A stretch of DNA of 64,000 nucleotides from Chloroflexota bacterium (GTDB lineage Bacteria > Chloroflexota > Dehalococcoidia > Lucifugimonadales > JACPCK01), in NCBI GenBank assembly GCA_016179845.1, contig JACPCK010000034.1:37957-101956 (forward strand), read 5' to 3'. Positions 52,360 through 61,628 of this stretch are shown piece by piece. Numbering within the stretch: the first letter of the stretch is position 1; each line of letters opens with the position of its first letter. The notes beneath the pieces were generated by a model. The model made no database searches and was not told the DNA's origin. It saw only the letters and a list, made by a program, of their open reading frames with translations. A program made the position numbers and the translations under genes.

Positions 52360-53328
52360 GTGACCAAGGAACAGATAACCTTCGGTGTCGGCTGGGAGGG
52401 TGGCGTTCACATTGCCCAGGAGGCTGAGCTGGCCCTCTTGGCGGAGAGTCTGGGACTGGACGGAGTGTGGGTAGGCGATAGCCCCACCAATCGGGCCCCT
52501 ACGTATGATCCCCACATCGTCCTTGCCTCTATCGCCGCCAGGACCGAGCGCGTCAAGCTTGGCACCTCTATATACCTCCTGCCCTTGTCACATCCTACAC
52601 GCTTGGCCAAGCAGCTAGCTACCCTTGATATCCTCTCACGTGGGCGGGTCATAGTGGGAGTGGGCCCAGGAGGCGAGTTCCCTAAGCAGTACGAAGCCTT
52701 TGGTCTTCCCGTCAGCGAGAGGGGCGCCCGCACCAGCGAATACATCCAGGTGCTGCGCGCCCTTTGGACTCAACCCATCGCCTCCTTCCACGGGCGCTTC
52801 CTGGACTTCGAAGGCATCATCATGGAGCCCAAGCCCGTCCAGAAGTCTATCCCCATCTGGGTGGGCGGTCGACCGGGTGGCGTCGAGAAGGCTCCTGATG
52901 GAGGCCTCCGCCGCAAGAGCAAGACCGCGGCCCTCAAGCGAACTGCCCTCCTGGGCGATGGCTGGCTTCCCTACTACATGAGCGTGGAAAGCTACAGGAA
53001 CAGCGTCCAGCAGATCAGGGCCATAGCCCAGGAGAGCGGTCGGGACCCGTCCACCATAGCAATGGCCCTCAACAACTTCTGGTTCATTGACGAGAGCTTT
53101 GACAAAGCGCTGGAAAGGGCCTACGGCTTCCGAAACGCCCCAGCCATCAGCAAGGAGAAGGTGGTGCCCTACGATTTCCTGGGCACCAGCCGAGAGATCG
53201 TGCCCAAGCTGGAGCAGTTCATCGACGCCGGCTGCCGCCACTTCGTCTGCAAGCTGGAGTGTTCCCAGGAAGCCCTTCCATCTCACCTGGACTACCTGGC
53301 CAGAGAGATCGCTCCCCACTTTCGCTAG
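52360..53328 (+). CDS. Luciferase-like (LLM) flavin- or F420-dependent oxidoreductase, second copy
   Basis: A 322-residue paralog of the enzyme at 21415. GTG 52360 lies 8 nt after ggaaggag, whereas an open frame from 52279 has no such site. The core motifs are ALLAESLGLDGVWVGDSP, VLASIAARTERVKLGTSIYL, KQLATLDILSRGRVIVGVGP and VLRALWTQPIASFHGRFLDF, with IPIWVGGRPGG. The GRxIVGVGPGGEFP segment marks the cofactor site. The substrate is unknown. It is followed by a 254-nt gap carrying a dispersed repeat and the pilus promoter. Confidence 0.92.
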   Translation: MTKEQITFGVGWEGGVHIAQEAELALLAESLGLDGVWVGDSPTNRAPTYDPHIVLASIAARTERVKLGTSIYLLPLSHPTRLAKQLATLDILSRGRVIVGVGPGGEFPKQYEAFGLPVSERGARTSEYIQVLRALWTQPIASFHGRFLDFEGIIMEPKPVQKSIPIWVGGRPGGVEKAPDGGLRRKSKTAALKRTALLGDGWLPYYMSVESYRNSVQQIRAIAQESGRDPSTIAMALNNFWFIDESFDKALERAYGFRNAPAISKEKVVPYDFLGTSREIVPKLEQFIDAGCRHFVCKLECSQEALPSHLDYLAREIAPHFR

Positions 53329-53393
53329 TGGACGGGGTATTTCGGGGTTCCGTTTGCCAGGTGATTGTTGATACCGCCACCACCCGAATAGTC

Positions 53394-53446
53394 ATCCTTC
53401 GCCTCCACTCTGCTACGCCTCAGGGTGACAGCCGAAAGACCCCGGA
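53394..53446. repeat. Dispersed intergenic repeat with ccgaaagacccc
   Basis: The stretch catccttcgcctccactctg then ctacgcctcagggtgacagc and cgaaagacccc matches the composite unit at 61740-61795 and, inverted, at 5294-5369. Confidence 0.6.
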
Positions 53447-53463
53447 ACAGGGAGGTGGCTCTC

Positions 53464-53492
53464 TTGACAGAGCACGGGGATTTTGGTATGAT
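53464..53492 (+). promoter_or_regulatory. Sigma-70-type promoter of the pilus operon
   Basis: TTGACA (53464-53469) and TATGAT (53487-53492) with exact 17-nt spacing lie 90 nt before pilB. This is one of the closest matches to consensus in the window. Confidence 0.72.
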
Positions 53493-53582
53493 TTTTAGCG
53501 TATGGATAGTTGTCAGTTTAACATAAAGTTTAGACTTAGTACAATCACTCAGGCCCTCCGGGTGGGGTGAAGGTAGAAGCCC

Positions 53583-55343
53583 ATGGCCGCAGATGCTGAG
53601 CTGTCTCGTCTTGACCAGCAGATAGCCCGACTCCTTTTGGAGGGGGGCTTCATCACTCAGGACGACCTCAAAGAGGCCATCCGCCTGGTAAAGGAACAGG
53701 GGACAAGCCTAAGGCAGGCCCTTGTTTCCAAGGGCCTCATTGGCGAGCAGACCTACAGCACCTTCCTCAGCGTGCAGCTTCGAGTCCCCTTGGTAGACCT
53801 CCGCCAGGTCCAGGTGGATGAGCAGGCTGTCCGCCTGATCCCTGAGGACGTGGCCTACAGGTACAAGGCCCTACCTTTGGGCATCGACGGCAACACCCTG
53901 CGGGTGGCTATGGACAATCCCCAGGACGCGGAGGCTGTCAGCACCCTCAACACCATCACTGGCTACGAGGTCAGGCCAAGGCTCCCCATCCAGGGTACTG
54001 TAACGGACCTCCTGGGCAGGTACTACAAGTCCACCCCCCAGATCGTCCAGCAGCTCGAATCCATTCTCGGCCCTACGTCGCCGGTCCCCAGCGCTGCGCC
54101 TGAGCCGCGGCGAGAAGAGATGGCAAGGTCCCAGGGCACCGCAGTCTCGGAGCCATCTGCTGGTGAGACCGAGATCGGCCGGGCCCCTGTTGTGCGGGCC
54201 GTGGACATGTTCATCAACCAGGCCATCCAGGAAAGGGCCTCTGACATCCATATAGAGCCTCTCCCTGAGTCGGTACGCATACGCTACCGCATCGATGGTG
54301 TCCTCCAGCAGGCAGCCATGCTGCCTAAGGGCGTTCAGGCGGCCCTTACCTCCAGGATCAAGGTCATGTCCGGCATGGACATTGCCGAGCACCGTCGGGC
54401 CCAGGACGGCCACTTCTCCCTGAAGTCCGACAAGGGTGACGTGGATTTCCGCGTTGCCTCCATCGATACCTCCCATGGCGAAAAGATCGTTATCAGAATC
54501 CTCAACAAGAGCACAGCCGTGTTCTCGCTGGAACAGTTGGGCTTCTTGCCTGAGAGCCAGCGGGTGTATAGGCAACTCCTGGAGTCCCCCTACGGCATGG
54601 TGATGGTCAGCGGCCCCACCGGCTCCGGTAAGACCACCTCCCTCTACGCCTCGCTCCTCACCTTGGACGCCACTGCCAAGAACATCGTTACTATTGAGGA
54701 CCCGGTGGAGTACCACTTCCCTGGCATCAGCCAGACCCAGGTCAATGAGCAGGCGGGCGTGACCTTTGCCGCCGGACTCCGCGGTCTCCTCCGCATGGAC
54801 CCCGACGTCATGCTCGTGGGCGAGATCCGAGACAAGGATACTGCTGTAGTCGCCATACAGGCCGCCTTGACCGGCCACCTGGTCCTCACGACCATCCACG
54901 CCAACGACTCCGCCTCCGCTATCATCCGCCTGATAGACCTTGGAGTCGAGCCATTCCTGGTGACCTCGGCCATTATCGGCAGCGTGGCCCAGCGGCTGGT
55001 GCGCAAGATCTGCTCCTACTGCAAGACCCTGGTCACGGTCTCGCCACAGGAGGCTGCCATCTACCAGATGGAGATGGGGGAGCCCAGGAATCAGTTCTAT
55101 CTGGGCCGCGGTTGCAACATCTGCACCAGGTCCGGCTACCAGAGCCGCGTAGGCGTCTATGAGGTGCTTACCATTACAGACAACGTCAGGCGCGCCATCG
55201 TGGACGGCGCCACCTCAGAGCAGATCAGGGCCCAGGCTGTGAAGGACGGCCTCGTCACCATGCGCCACGACGGTATGACCAAGGCCAAGGATGGCATTAC
55301 CACGCCGGCTGAGGTCATGCGCAACGTCTTTACCATAAGCTAG
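53583..55343 (+). CDS. pilB: Type IV pilus/type II secretion assembly ATPase
   Basis: A 586-residue GspE/PilB ATPase that powers pilin polymerisation at the inner face of the membrane. The N-terminal MshEN-like domain (FITQDDLKEAIRLVKEQGTS, SKGLIGEQTYSTFLSVQL) spans about 20-150. The catalytic half has ASDIHIEPLPESVRIRYRID, Walker A VSGPTGSGKTTSLYASLLTL near 345, the Asp box IVTIEDPVEYHFPGISQTQV and Walker B GLLRMDPDVMLVGEIRDKDT. The His box LTGHLVLTTIHANDS follows. A zinc knuckle follows with CSYC near 477 and GCNICTRSGYQSRVGVYEVL near 510. It is first of five tightly spaced genes. Confidence 0.95.
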   Translation: MAADAELSRLDQQIARLLLEGGFITQDDLKEAIRLVKEQGTSLRQALVSKGLIGEQTYSTFLSVQLRVPLVDLRQVQVDEQAVRLIPEDVAYRYKALPLGIDGNTLRVAMDNPQDAEAVSTLNTITGYEVRPRLPIQGTVTDLLGRYYKSTPQIVQQLESILGPTSPVPSAAPEPRREEMARSQGTAVSEPSAGETEIGRAPVVRAVDMFINQAIQERASDIHIEPLPESVRIRYRIDGVLQQAAMLPKGVQAALTSRIKVMSGMDIAEHRRAQDGHFSLKSDKGDVDFRVASIDTSHGEKIVIRILNKSTAVFSLEQLGFLPESQRVYRQLLESPYGMVMVSGPTGSGKTTSLYASLLTLDATAKNIVTIEDPVEYHFPGISQTQVNEQAGVTFAAGLRGLLRMDPDVMLVGEIRDKDTAVVAIQAALTGHLVLTTIHANDSASAIIRLIDLGVEPFLVTSAIIGSVAQRLVRKICSYCKTLVTVSPQEAAIYQMEMGEPRNQFYLGRGCNICTRSGYQSRVGVYEVLTITDNVRRAIVDGATSEQIRAQAVKDGLVTMRHDGMTKAKDGITTPAEVMRNVFTIS

Positions 55344-55444
55344 CCCTTTCACTAGCGGCATCCACCGTCTATACACCCCCTTTTTCCCTGGCGACATGCG
55401 GTATAATGAACGCGTAGCCATGACTCTTGGGGACGGACTGGGAA

Positions 55445-56659
55445 ATGCTGCTACGATATGTTGCTTTCGATAAAAGTGGCAAGAGAGTAACGGGCACCTT
55501 GGAGGCTGATTCACCCCGGGGCGCCGAGGAGTTGCTCTGGCGCTCTGACCTCGTCGTGGCCCGCGTTAGCCCGGTGCGGCGTCTCCCTCCTCTACACAAG
55601 CTGCTTCCCACGCTATTCGGGACTGCCAGTGCCGCTCAGGTGGCCGCCTGGGCCCGCCAGTTGGCTACCCTGCTGGATGCCGGCATTACCCTTCTGGCGG
55701 CTCTGGAGGTTCTGCAAGGTGAACAGTCGACCCCTGCCATCCGAGAGGCTGGTCGCAACGTGGCCGCCAGCCTCAGAGAGGGCAAGAGCCTCGGCGAGGC
55801 CCTGGGGCAGAACCCCACTATCTTCCCTAGCATCCTGGTAAGGCTCATCCGCATCGGTGAGCAGACCGGTGGTCTCCCATCGATGCTTCGAAGGTCCGCC
55901 GACTATCTGGAGGCCCAGGCCGCCGTTCGTGGCAAGCTCAGAAGCAGCCTGACCTACCCGGCTATCGTCGCCAGCACCTCCGCTGTTTCTGTCTACATCT
56001 TGCTCACCTTTACCATTCCCATGCTGGCCGGCCTGCTGGAGGAGTTCAAGGCAGACCTCCCGTTCATTACCCGCATGGTAGTCCTCCTCGGTAACCTTGC
56101 TCAGGTGTGGACCGCCCGCGTCATCCTACTGGTCCTTGTTTCAGCTATCCTTCTTTTCCTGTACAAGAGAAGGCCCGGGGGCAAAGAGCGCCTCGACCGC
56201 GTAATGTACAGGATGCCACTCTTCGGCAAGCTCATCCACACCAACCTCCTATCCAGGACTACCCAGACCATGGCCAGCCTCCTCGCTGCCGGAGTGCCTT
56301 TGCTCGAGGCGGTGCAGCTCACCCGAGAAAACACGGACAACGTCATTATGCTAGAGGCCCTCAATCTGATTCGGGAAGACTTGCTGGAGGGCAAGAGCCT
56401 CTCCCAAGGTCTGGCTCACGCCCGTGTCTTTCCTTCCATTCTGTCCGAAATGTGTGCTGTCGGTGAGCAGAGCGGCAACTTGACCGAGCAGCTCAACATC
56501 GCCAGCGGCATCCTTCAGGCCGACTTCGAGAAGGTGATGAATCGCTTCGTGGGCCTGATGGAGCCTGCCATGATCCTTATGGTCGGAGGCATCGTCGGCC
56601 TGGTCGGAGTAACCGTGATCACCACCGTGTACTCAGTACTGCCTCAAGTAGGCAAGTAG
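55445..56659 (+). CDS. pilC: Type IV pilus/type II secretion platform protein
   Basis: A 404-residue PilC/GspF inner-membrane platform protein. It has two homologous T2SSF domains. The first is near 60-185 (QVAAWARQLATLLDAGITLL, REGKSLGEALGQNPTIFPSI, LVRLIRIGEQTGGL) and the second near 265-395 (TNLLSRTTQTMASLLAAGVP, LLEGKSLSQGLAHARVFPSI). Three membrane helices lie at about 165-190, 218-238 and 370-395. ATG 55445 starts the conserved MLLRYVAFDKSGKRVTGTLE. It works with PilB and is followed 7 nt later by the pilN-like gene. Confidence 0.94.
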   Translation: MLLRYVAFDKSGKRVTGTLEADSPRGAEELLWRSDLVVARVSPVRRLPPLHKLLPTLFGTASAAQVAAWARQLATLLDAGITLLAALEVLQGEQSTPAIREAGRNVAASLREGKSLGEALGQNPTIFPSILVRLIRIGEQTGGLPSMLRRSADYLEAQAAVRGKLRSSLTYPAIVASTSAVSVYILLTFTIPMLAGLLEEFKADLPFITRMVVLLGNLAQVWTARVILLVLVSAILLFLYKRRPGGKERLDRVMYRMPLFGKLIHTNLLSRTTQTMASLLAAGVPLLEAVQLTRENTDNVIMLEALNLIREDLLEGKSLSQGLAHARVFPSILSEMCAVGEQSGNLTEQLNIASGILQADFEKVMNRFVGLMEPAMILMVGGIVGLVGVTVITTVYSVLPQVGK

Positions 56660-56666
56660 ACCTGTC

Positions 56667-57278
56667 ATGAAGCTCCTTCCAGCTCTGCAGCTCCGGCTCC
56701 AGGCCGTCAGGAAAACCGCGGCGATCCAGGCCAGGGTGCCTGAGATAAATCTGATGCCACCCGAGTACCTGCCGAAACCCTTCCTGACCCCGGAGCGGAG
56801 GACCCTGCTGCTCCTCGTACTGGAGCTACTTGTCATAATAGTGTTGTTTCGTAGCTACGGCGAGAACACGACGGCCTCCATTCGCTATCTCACAGGGCGT
56901 GAGTCCTCTAGCACTCAGGAACAGCTCCGCGCCGACCAGTTGACCCTCCAGATCAACACCCTCAAGGCCCAGGTGAACAGGCTCAACGCTTCCGAGAATG
57001 AGGTGGCAACAAGGGCGGTGGACTGGCCTCCACTTCTCAAGTCCATCTTCGGAAGTGGAACACAAGGGCTCGAGGTCTTTGCCCTGCGGGAATCTCTGGG
57101 CGTGATCACGCTCTCCGGCGCAACCCCTAGGTCCGACGACATCGTCGCCTACAGGGAGTACCTCCTTCAGGTCCCTAACGTGAAAACCGCCAAGGTCCTC
57201 AGCGTGGGCGGACAGGCCCAGGAGCAGCGTATTCCCTTCACACTCCAGCTTGAGCTCAAGGCCCCTGGAGTCCCATGA
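56667..57278 (+). CDS. pilN: PilN-like pilus assembly protein
   Basis: A 203-residue bitopic membrane protein. The N-terminal PEINLMPPEYLP (about 25-36) is the PilN motif that docks into PilM. A single membrane helix follows at about 50-66 (LLLLVLELLVIIVLF), then a coiled coil (EQLRADQLTLQINTLKAQVN) and a ferredoxin-like periplasmic domain (ITLSGATPRSDDIVAYREYL, with VSVGG-type strands). The N-terminal 24 residues extend beyond the usual start. Its stop overlaps the pilO start by 4 nt. With PilM and PilO it forms the alignment complex. Confidence 0.82.
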   Translation: MKLLPALQLRLQAVRKTAAIQARVPEINLMPPEYLPKPFLTPERRTLLLLVLELLVIIVLFRSYGENTTASIRYLTGRESSSTQEQLRADQLTLQINTLKAQVNRLNASENEVATRAVDWPPLLKSIFGSGTQGLEVFALRESLGVITLSGATPRSDDIVAYREYLLQVPNVKTAKVLSVGGQAQEQRIPFTLQLELKAPGVP

Positions 57279-57766
57279 AAGCCAAAACACAGCTACGCCC
57301 TGACTTAATCCTCCGGGCCCTCATCCTTCTGGGTCTGGTCCTAATAGTCCTTATCCTCTTCACAGGGCTGAGACCTCTCAAAGCAAAGGCCCCCACCGTG
57401 TCCATCGCCGTCTTGCAGCGCCAGGTGGCCGATCTCCAGAGCACCCTGAAAAAGAGGGCCCTGCCCATGGAGCAGGAGGCCGAGCAGAAGGCCATCGGCA
57501 TCTTCGCCATTGCAGAGAGGAACGGTGTCAGGCTGACAAACTGGAGCAGCAAGGCTGCAAAGCAGCCCTTCGGCGCCGTAGGCGACGTGAACATGATGCG
57601 CTCGAGCCTCGAACTCCGCGGCGACCGGGACAGGTTGGTCGCTGTCCTGGACGAGATCAAGCAGCTACTGGGTGCCACCACTCTCCTAACGGAGCTGGAG
57701 CTGAGAGGTTCTGAGCGAGAGTGGCTGCTCAGGGTTACCATCAGCCAGCTCCTGAGCTTCTCCTAG
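57275..57766 (+). CDS. pilO: PilO-like pilus assembly protein
   Basis: A 163-residue bitopic protein. One membrane helix is at about 13-32 (LRALILLGLVLIVLILFTGL). A short coiled coil follows (IAVLQRQVADLQSTLKKRAL), then a compact ferredoxin-like domain (GIFAIAERNGVRLTNWSSKA, SSLELRGDRDRLVAVLDEIK). Size, topology and position between pilN and pilM identify it as PilO-like; sequence similarity alone is weak, as usual for this protein. ATG 57275 overlaps the pilN stop. Confidence 0.78.
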   Translation: MKAKTQLRPDLILRALILLGLVLIVLILFTGLRPLKAKAPTVSIAVLQRQVADLQSTLKKRALPMEQEAEQKAIGIFAIAERNGVRLTNWSSKAAKQPFGAVGDVNMMRSSLELRGDRDRLVAVLDEIKQLLGATTLLTELELRGSEREWLLRVTISQLLSFS

Positions 57767-58690
57767 ATGCGAGCGATGATGTCGCTTCTAAAGTTCAGGC
57801 CTCCAGGCTTACTGAGAGGGGCTCAGGATCAGATATTGACCGTAAGTCTGGATGGCCCCAGCCTGAGCCTCCTCTCCGCCAAAGGCAACAGCATCCTGAG
57901 CTGGCTCACAATGCCCTTCAATCCTCGTCTCCTCAGCGCTGCCGGTGTACAGGACCCCAAGGGCCTCTCTTCCGTAATCAGCAGCGCTGTCCAGCGCATG
58001 GGCAAAGCTCCTAGAACCGTTCTCGTTGCCTATGCCGGACGTCTCACCAGTCGCTTGATGGCCCTGCCGCCCGTCAAGGGAGTCAACCCCGATATCCTGG
58101 TACCCCGGGAGGCTCGTCGCCTCATGGGCACAGCCGCGGACTATCAGCACCTCTTCTGGGCTCCCGTAGAGGCCGCTTCAGGGACCACCCAATACCTGCT
58201 ACTGGCGGCTCCACGTACTGATCTCAACAACTTCGTGCAGAGCCTCCTTCTTGCGGGGCTCCGCCCCAAACGAGTCGAGGCCAGGCCCCTGGCTCTGGCC
58301 AGGGCCGTGGGCAGCCCCGACGCGATCATCATCAATCTCGGCCAGGACCAGATGGAGGTCTTGGTGCTCGCCAGGCACATTCCTTTCGTCACCGCTCAAC
58401 GGGCCCTGCGCCTCGGCCTCTCCGCTGAAGACCTGGTGTCAGAGATTGTGGATGAGGTCCAGCGGGCCCTGGCTTTCTACAACGAGAGGAACCCCGGAGC
58501 GACACTGCCTGCCTCTACGCCCCTTTATCTCTCAGGCAGGCACCACCTGGTGAGGGAAGGCGGGCACCAGCTCCTTCAGACAGCCCTGCAGCGCCCTGTG
58601 CAGCCACCTGGCCCACACATCATCTCCTACCCCGCCGACTTCCCTGTCTCCGAATACCTGGTGAACGTGGGCCTGGCCCTTAGAAGTTAG
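57767..58690 (+). CDS. pilM: PilM-like actin-fold pilus assembly protein
   Basis: A 307-residue protein with an actin/FtsA-like layout. ILTVSLDGPSLSLLSAKGNS resembles the first phosphate loop, and APRTVLVAYAGRLTSRLMAL and DAIIINLGQDQMEVLVLARH the second, with the repeat domain between. LVSEIVDEVQRALAFYNERN is the helix found in PilM before the adenosine motif, here PLYLSGRHHLVREGGHQLLQ. It starts immediately after the pilO stop. The order N-O-M after B-C is inverted compared with the classical M-N-O order. Its 3' end converges on the prepilin peptidase gene. Confidence 0.78.
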   Translation: MRAMMSLLKFRPPGLLRGAQDQILTVSLDGPSLSLLSAKGNSILSWLTMPFNPRLLSAAGVQDPKGLSSVISSAVQRMGKAPRTVLVAYAGRLTSRLMALPPVKGVNPDILVPREARRLMGTAADYQHLFWAPVEAASGTTQYLLLAAPRTDLNNFVQSLLLAGLRPKRVEARPLALARAVGSPDAIIINLGQDQMEVLVLARHIPFVTAQRALRLGLSAEDLVSEIVDEVQRALAFYNERNPGATLPASTPLYLSGRHHLVREGGHQLLQTALQRPVQPPGPHIISYPADFPVSEYLVNVGLALRS

Positions 58691-58768
58691 TCGGGCCATA
58701 TTACCCCATGGAGTCTGTGTCCCCCATCCCCAGTCGTCTCTGCTGGTTCTCCAGCCGTGCCCCACTCC

Positions 58769-59554
58769 TCAAGCCCTTGTCAGCAGATCAACGTACCATG
58801 AGTAAATGTTCTCCCCCCCCAGGAGAATCGCTATGGCCGCCCCCGCCATGAAGAGGCCGTATGGCATCATATCCTTGCGGCTTCGTTTTCCCGCGCCGAT
58901 GAGCGCCAGGGCCGCTATTCCCCCGACTACAAAGGCGTACCAAAGCGTCGCCAGCACACCGGGAAACCCCGACACCGCCCCTATTAGGGCCCCCAGCTTC
59001 ACATCCCCCTCTCCCATACCACCTCTCGAAGCGACGTAAATCAACAGCATAACGCCGAAACCTAATGCCACTCCCTCTACACCGCTCAGATAAGATGCCC
59101 ACAGGCTCTGCTCCCTCCCTATCGGCCCAAATGGGAAAAGGGCCAGCAGAAGGACGGCGCCAGGTAGCACTACCTTGTTGAGAATCAGACGGTACTCCAG
59201 GTCCGTGAAGAAGATTACAAGAAGAAAACCCATGCCCAAAAGTGCCACGACTGTTGTAAGGGAGGCTCCATGCTGATAGGCGGTCCATCCGAAGAGGGCA
59301 CCCGTGGCAGCCTCCACGACAGGCAACCTTGCGGGTATTCGCGCCTGGCAGTAGCGACACCGCCCTCTGAGCCACAGGTAGCTCAGCAGAGGCACCAGGT
59401 CATAGAAGGCGACGGGACGCTGGCAGGCCTCGCAATGGGAGGCAACTCCTACAATGGACTGCCCCCTCGGCAGCCTGTCGATGACAACGTTGAGAAAGCT
59501 GCCCACCGCCAGGCCGGAGAGCACAATGTAGAAGATGAATGCAGCCTGGCTCAA
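58769..59554 (-). CDS. pilD: Prepilin peptidase / N-methyltransferase (A24 family)
   Basis: A roughly 260-residue polytopic aspartic protease that cleaves prepilin leaders and may methylate the new N-terminus. It has VGSFLNVVIDRLPRGQSIVG, the four-Cys zinc motif CEAC..CRYC near 60-90, and the catalytic Asp residues in FFTDLEYRLILNKVVLPGA and GGMGEGDVKLGALIGAVSGF. About eight membrane helices are present. The start is uncertain: TTG 59554 fits the family N-terminus (SQAAFIFYIVLSGLAVGSF), while longer frames read into the preceding gene. The gene is transcribed opposite to the pilus genes but lies among them. Confidence 0.9.
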   Translation of the reverse strand: MSQAAFIFYIVLSGLAVGSFLNVVIDRLPRGQSIVGVASHCEACQRPVAFYDLVPLLSYLWLRGRCRYCQARIPARLPVVEAATGALFGWTAYQHGASLTTVVALLGMGFLLVIFFTDLEYRLILNKVVLPGAVLLLALFPFGPIGREQSLWASYLSGVEGVALGFGVMLLIYVASRGGMGEGDVKLGALIGAVSGFPGVLATLWYAFVVGGIAALALIGAGKRSRKDMMPYGLFMAGAAIAILLGGENIYSWYVDLLTRA

Positions 59555-59565
59555 CTCTCGCCCGC

Positions 59566-59943
59566 TCAGGGCTGTCTGGACCGCTTGCGCAGGAAAAAGA
59601 GCACGCCGCCCGCCAGCATCAGCACGCCGGGCACAACAAAATAGCTGCCCAAGGTGAGCACTCCCCCTACAGCCCCAGCTATGGCAAAAGTTGCAGGCAC
59701 CTTGGGGTCCCTCCCCACCATCACCCCTCCCAACAGGCCTACCAGTGCCCACCCGATGCCCATAATGCTACGTGATACATACAGCTGGAAAGGGCTGCTT
59801 ATAGACACTACATCCAAGCCCAGCATCCACAATGCCACCAGAGAAGCTACTATGCCGCTTAGGCCCCCGATTACACTCACCGAGCTAGCCATCCCCGCCG
59901 CCTGGCCCATCCACTTGGCCACCGTCTCACGCCCAGACATCAT
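59566..59943 (-). CDS. Small four-helix membrane protein upstream of prepilin peptidase
   Basis: A 125-residue membrane protein starting at ATG 59943 after ggaaggagtg. Helices lie at about 18-40 (SSVSVIGGLSGIVASLVALW), 60-78, 85-105 and 108-122, and the end is basic (FLRKRSRQP). The first region resembles DUF4064-like small membrane proteins. It is 11 nt before pilD on the same strand, so both are coexpressed. No direct function is visible. Confidence 0.65.
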   Translation of the reverse strand: MMSGRETVAKWMGQAAGMASSVSVIGGLSGIVASLVALWMLGLDVVSISSPFQLYVSRSIMGIGWALVGLLGGVMVGRDPKVPATFAIAGAVGGVLTLGSYFVVPGVLMLAGGVLFFLRKRSRQP

Positions 59944-60153
59944 GCTGTTCACTCCTTCCGTCCGCAAGGCTCCGCCCACCCCCTCATATCATCTCTCCCT
60001 AAGGCCACAGCCGACCCATTCTAGGCACCCCAGCCTCCTCTGTCAACCTCATCTCCTCCATTTGCCCTTCCATCAGGCCCCAAGGGGCCAACGCCAACAA
60101 TTACAGCCTGATTACAGCAGCCCCAGTTTATTAAAACTCATCCGTAATACCCC

Positions 60154-60181
60154 TTGACAAAGGGTGATCTTGTGGTAATAA
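60154..60181 (+). promoter_or_regulatory. Sigma-70-type promoter of the first prepilin gene
   Basis: TTGACA (60154-60159) and TAATAA (60176-60181), 16 nt apart, lie 42 nt before ATG 60223, which has the strong ribosome site aaaggagg. This suits a highly expressed major pilin. Confidence 0.65.
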
Positions 60182-60222
60182 TAGAGGCACTCCATTAACA
60201 AAATATAAAAGGAGGTCAGCAC

Positions 60223-60720
60223 ATGAAGGGTTTGTGGAGACTCATCAAGGGGCAGAGGGGCCTAAGCCTGCTAGAGTTGACCGTGGTTGCGGCCATCTTG
60301 GCAGTCCTGGCCGCTCTAACAGCGGTGGCCGTCACCGGCACCACCAGCACCACCAAGGGCGTGGCCAAGACCACCGATCAAAGCGAGGCGACCAAGGCAG
60401 CGGGCAACTTCGCTGGGACGCACCCCAAGGGGTTCCTCCCAGTAACGCTGGATTCCGCCGGCGTACAGAAGGAGTTCACCCTCAAGGGCACTGTAGCCAC
60501 TACGTATGGCCTTGGGTCCTCGGACATAACCGTGTACGAGGTCAAGTTCTCCACCGACGATGGCAGCGGCAAGCTGTTCGTCCCAGGCTACATTGGCTCC
60601 CTCAAGCACGCCAGCGACACCATCGACTACACCACCGGTGGCAGTGGCAGTAACGGCGTGTGGATCGCCATCAAGAGCACAGGCGACGTCAAGGTCCTGG
60701 TTGCGGATAGCGATTACTAG
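60223..60720 (+). CDS. Type IV prepilin-like protein, probable major pilin
   Basis: A 165-residue prepilin. The leader MKGLWRLIKGQRG is followed by LSLLELTVVAAILAVLAALT, with the Gly(-1) and Glu(+5) needed for PilD processing and a hydrophobic assembly helix. The mature head of about 130 residues is Gly/Ser/Thr-rich (VAVTGTTSTTKGVAKTTDQS, GGSGSNGVWIAIKST) and has no cysteines. The strong promoter and ribosome site suggest this is the major subunit. It is followed after 126 nt by a second prepilin. Confidence 0.88.
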   Translation: MKGLWRLIKGQRGLSLLELTVVAAILAVLAALTAVAVTGTTSTTKGVAKTTDQSEATKAAGNFAGTHPKGFLPVTLDSAGVQKEFTLKGTVATTYGLGSSDITVYEVKFSTDDGSGKLFVPGYIGSLKHASDTIDYTTGGSGSNGVWIAIKSTGDVKVLVADSDY

Positions 60721-60846
60721 TCCAGCGTAACCCCTGGATCGTTCAAGGCGGAGGCTCTTGCCAGACTGGGAATAAACAGCCCTGCGGGAGCCTCCGCTAG
60801 ATTCTTGCTGGCACATACTTTGGCAAAGCAACAGGAGGGGTTGACG

Positions 60847-61590
60847 GTGAGTAGAACGACAAAGGCGCTTTGGCGTCTGAGCCGTTGGCTTCGTCGCCAG
60901 CGGGGCCTCACCCTGCTGGAGCTCTCCGTGGTCTCTGGCATCCTTACTCTGATGGCCGGGCTCGTCGCCCTTGCCGTTACGGGCCGCACAACAGGCACCC
61001 GGGCAACAGCCCAGGTAGTGGACATCTCGCAGATCCAGAAGGCCGTAGATGCCTTCACCGGAGAGCACCCCCAGGGCCGCTACCCCTCCCTTAATGGTTG
61101 CATAGGGGGACAGGTCCTTGACCTCCTCACGCGCATGTGCGTCTCGCCGGGCCAGGTCGTCAGCGCCTCCCAGGTCAACTACTCCAACCTGGAGTTCCCC
61201 TTCTCCGAGAGCTCAGCAGGGGCAGACCTCAACAGTGACGGCGATACGGACGACACCTTCATCCTCGTCCCCATGATCTGGGAGAAGGCCTTTGAGGGTG
61301 AAGGAGCCGCCAAGACCAAGCGCTTCGTCCCCAACTTTCTCGCCCGCCACCCCAAACATGCCTATGACTTCCTGGCAGGAGCCGACACGAGCTGGAAGGA
61401 CGGCGTAAACAGCGACCCGGACCAGCTCGGCAACATAGTGGGCAACCCTGGCCTTATCACCGCGCTGGAGGGCTTCGGGGCCGGCCCCAACAGGATCAAT
61501 CTCTCTATCGCCCAGACCCCCGTGTGGGCCATCGGGAACATTGACGGCGCCATACGGGTCGTGAACCTGCTCCCCCAGACCAGGTACTAG
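60847..61590 (+). CDS. Type IV prepilin-like protein, large minor pilin
   Basis: A 247-residue prepilin starting at GTG 60847 after aggagggg. The leader ends RRQRG, followed by LTLLELSVVSGILTLMAGLV with Glu(+5). The mature head is large and shows DISQIQKAVDAFTGEHPQGR, a pair of Cys near 98 and 111 (CIGG..RMCV), an acidic calcium-like loop ADLNSDGDTDD, and NLLPQTRY at the end. The DxNxDGDTDD loop recalls calcium-binding pseudopilins. It is probably a minor or tip subunit. Confidence 0.87.
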   Translation: MSRTTKALWRLSRWLRRQRGLTLLELSVVSGILTLMAGLVALAVTGRTTGTRATAQVVDISQIQKAVDAFTGEHPQGRYPSLNGCIGGQVLDLLTRMCVSPGQVVSASQVNYSNLEFPFSESSAGADLNSDGDTDDTFILVPMIWEKAFEGEGAAKTKRFVPNFLARHPKHAYDFLAGADTSWKDGVNSDPDQLGNIVGNPGLITALEGFGAGPNRINLSIAQTPVWAIGNIDGAIRVVNLLPQTRY

Positions 61591-61628
61591 GCACGGTGGC
61601 TCTCCTTGCAGCTAGATCCTCCTGGCCA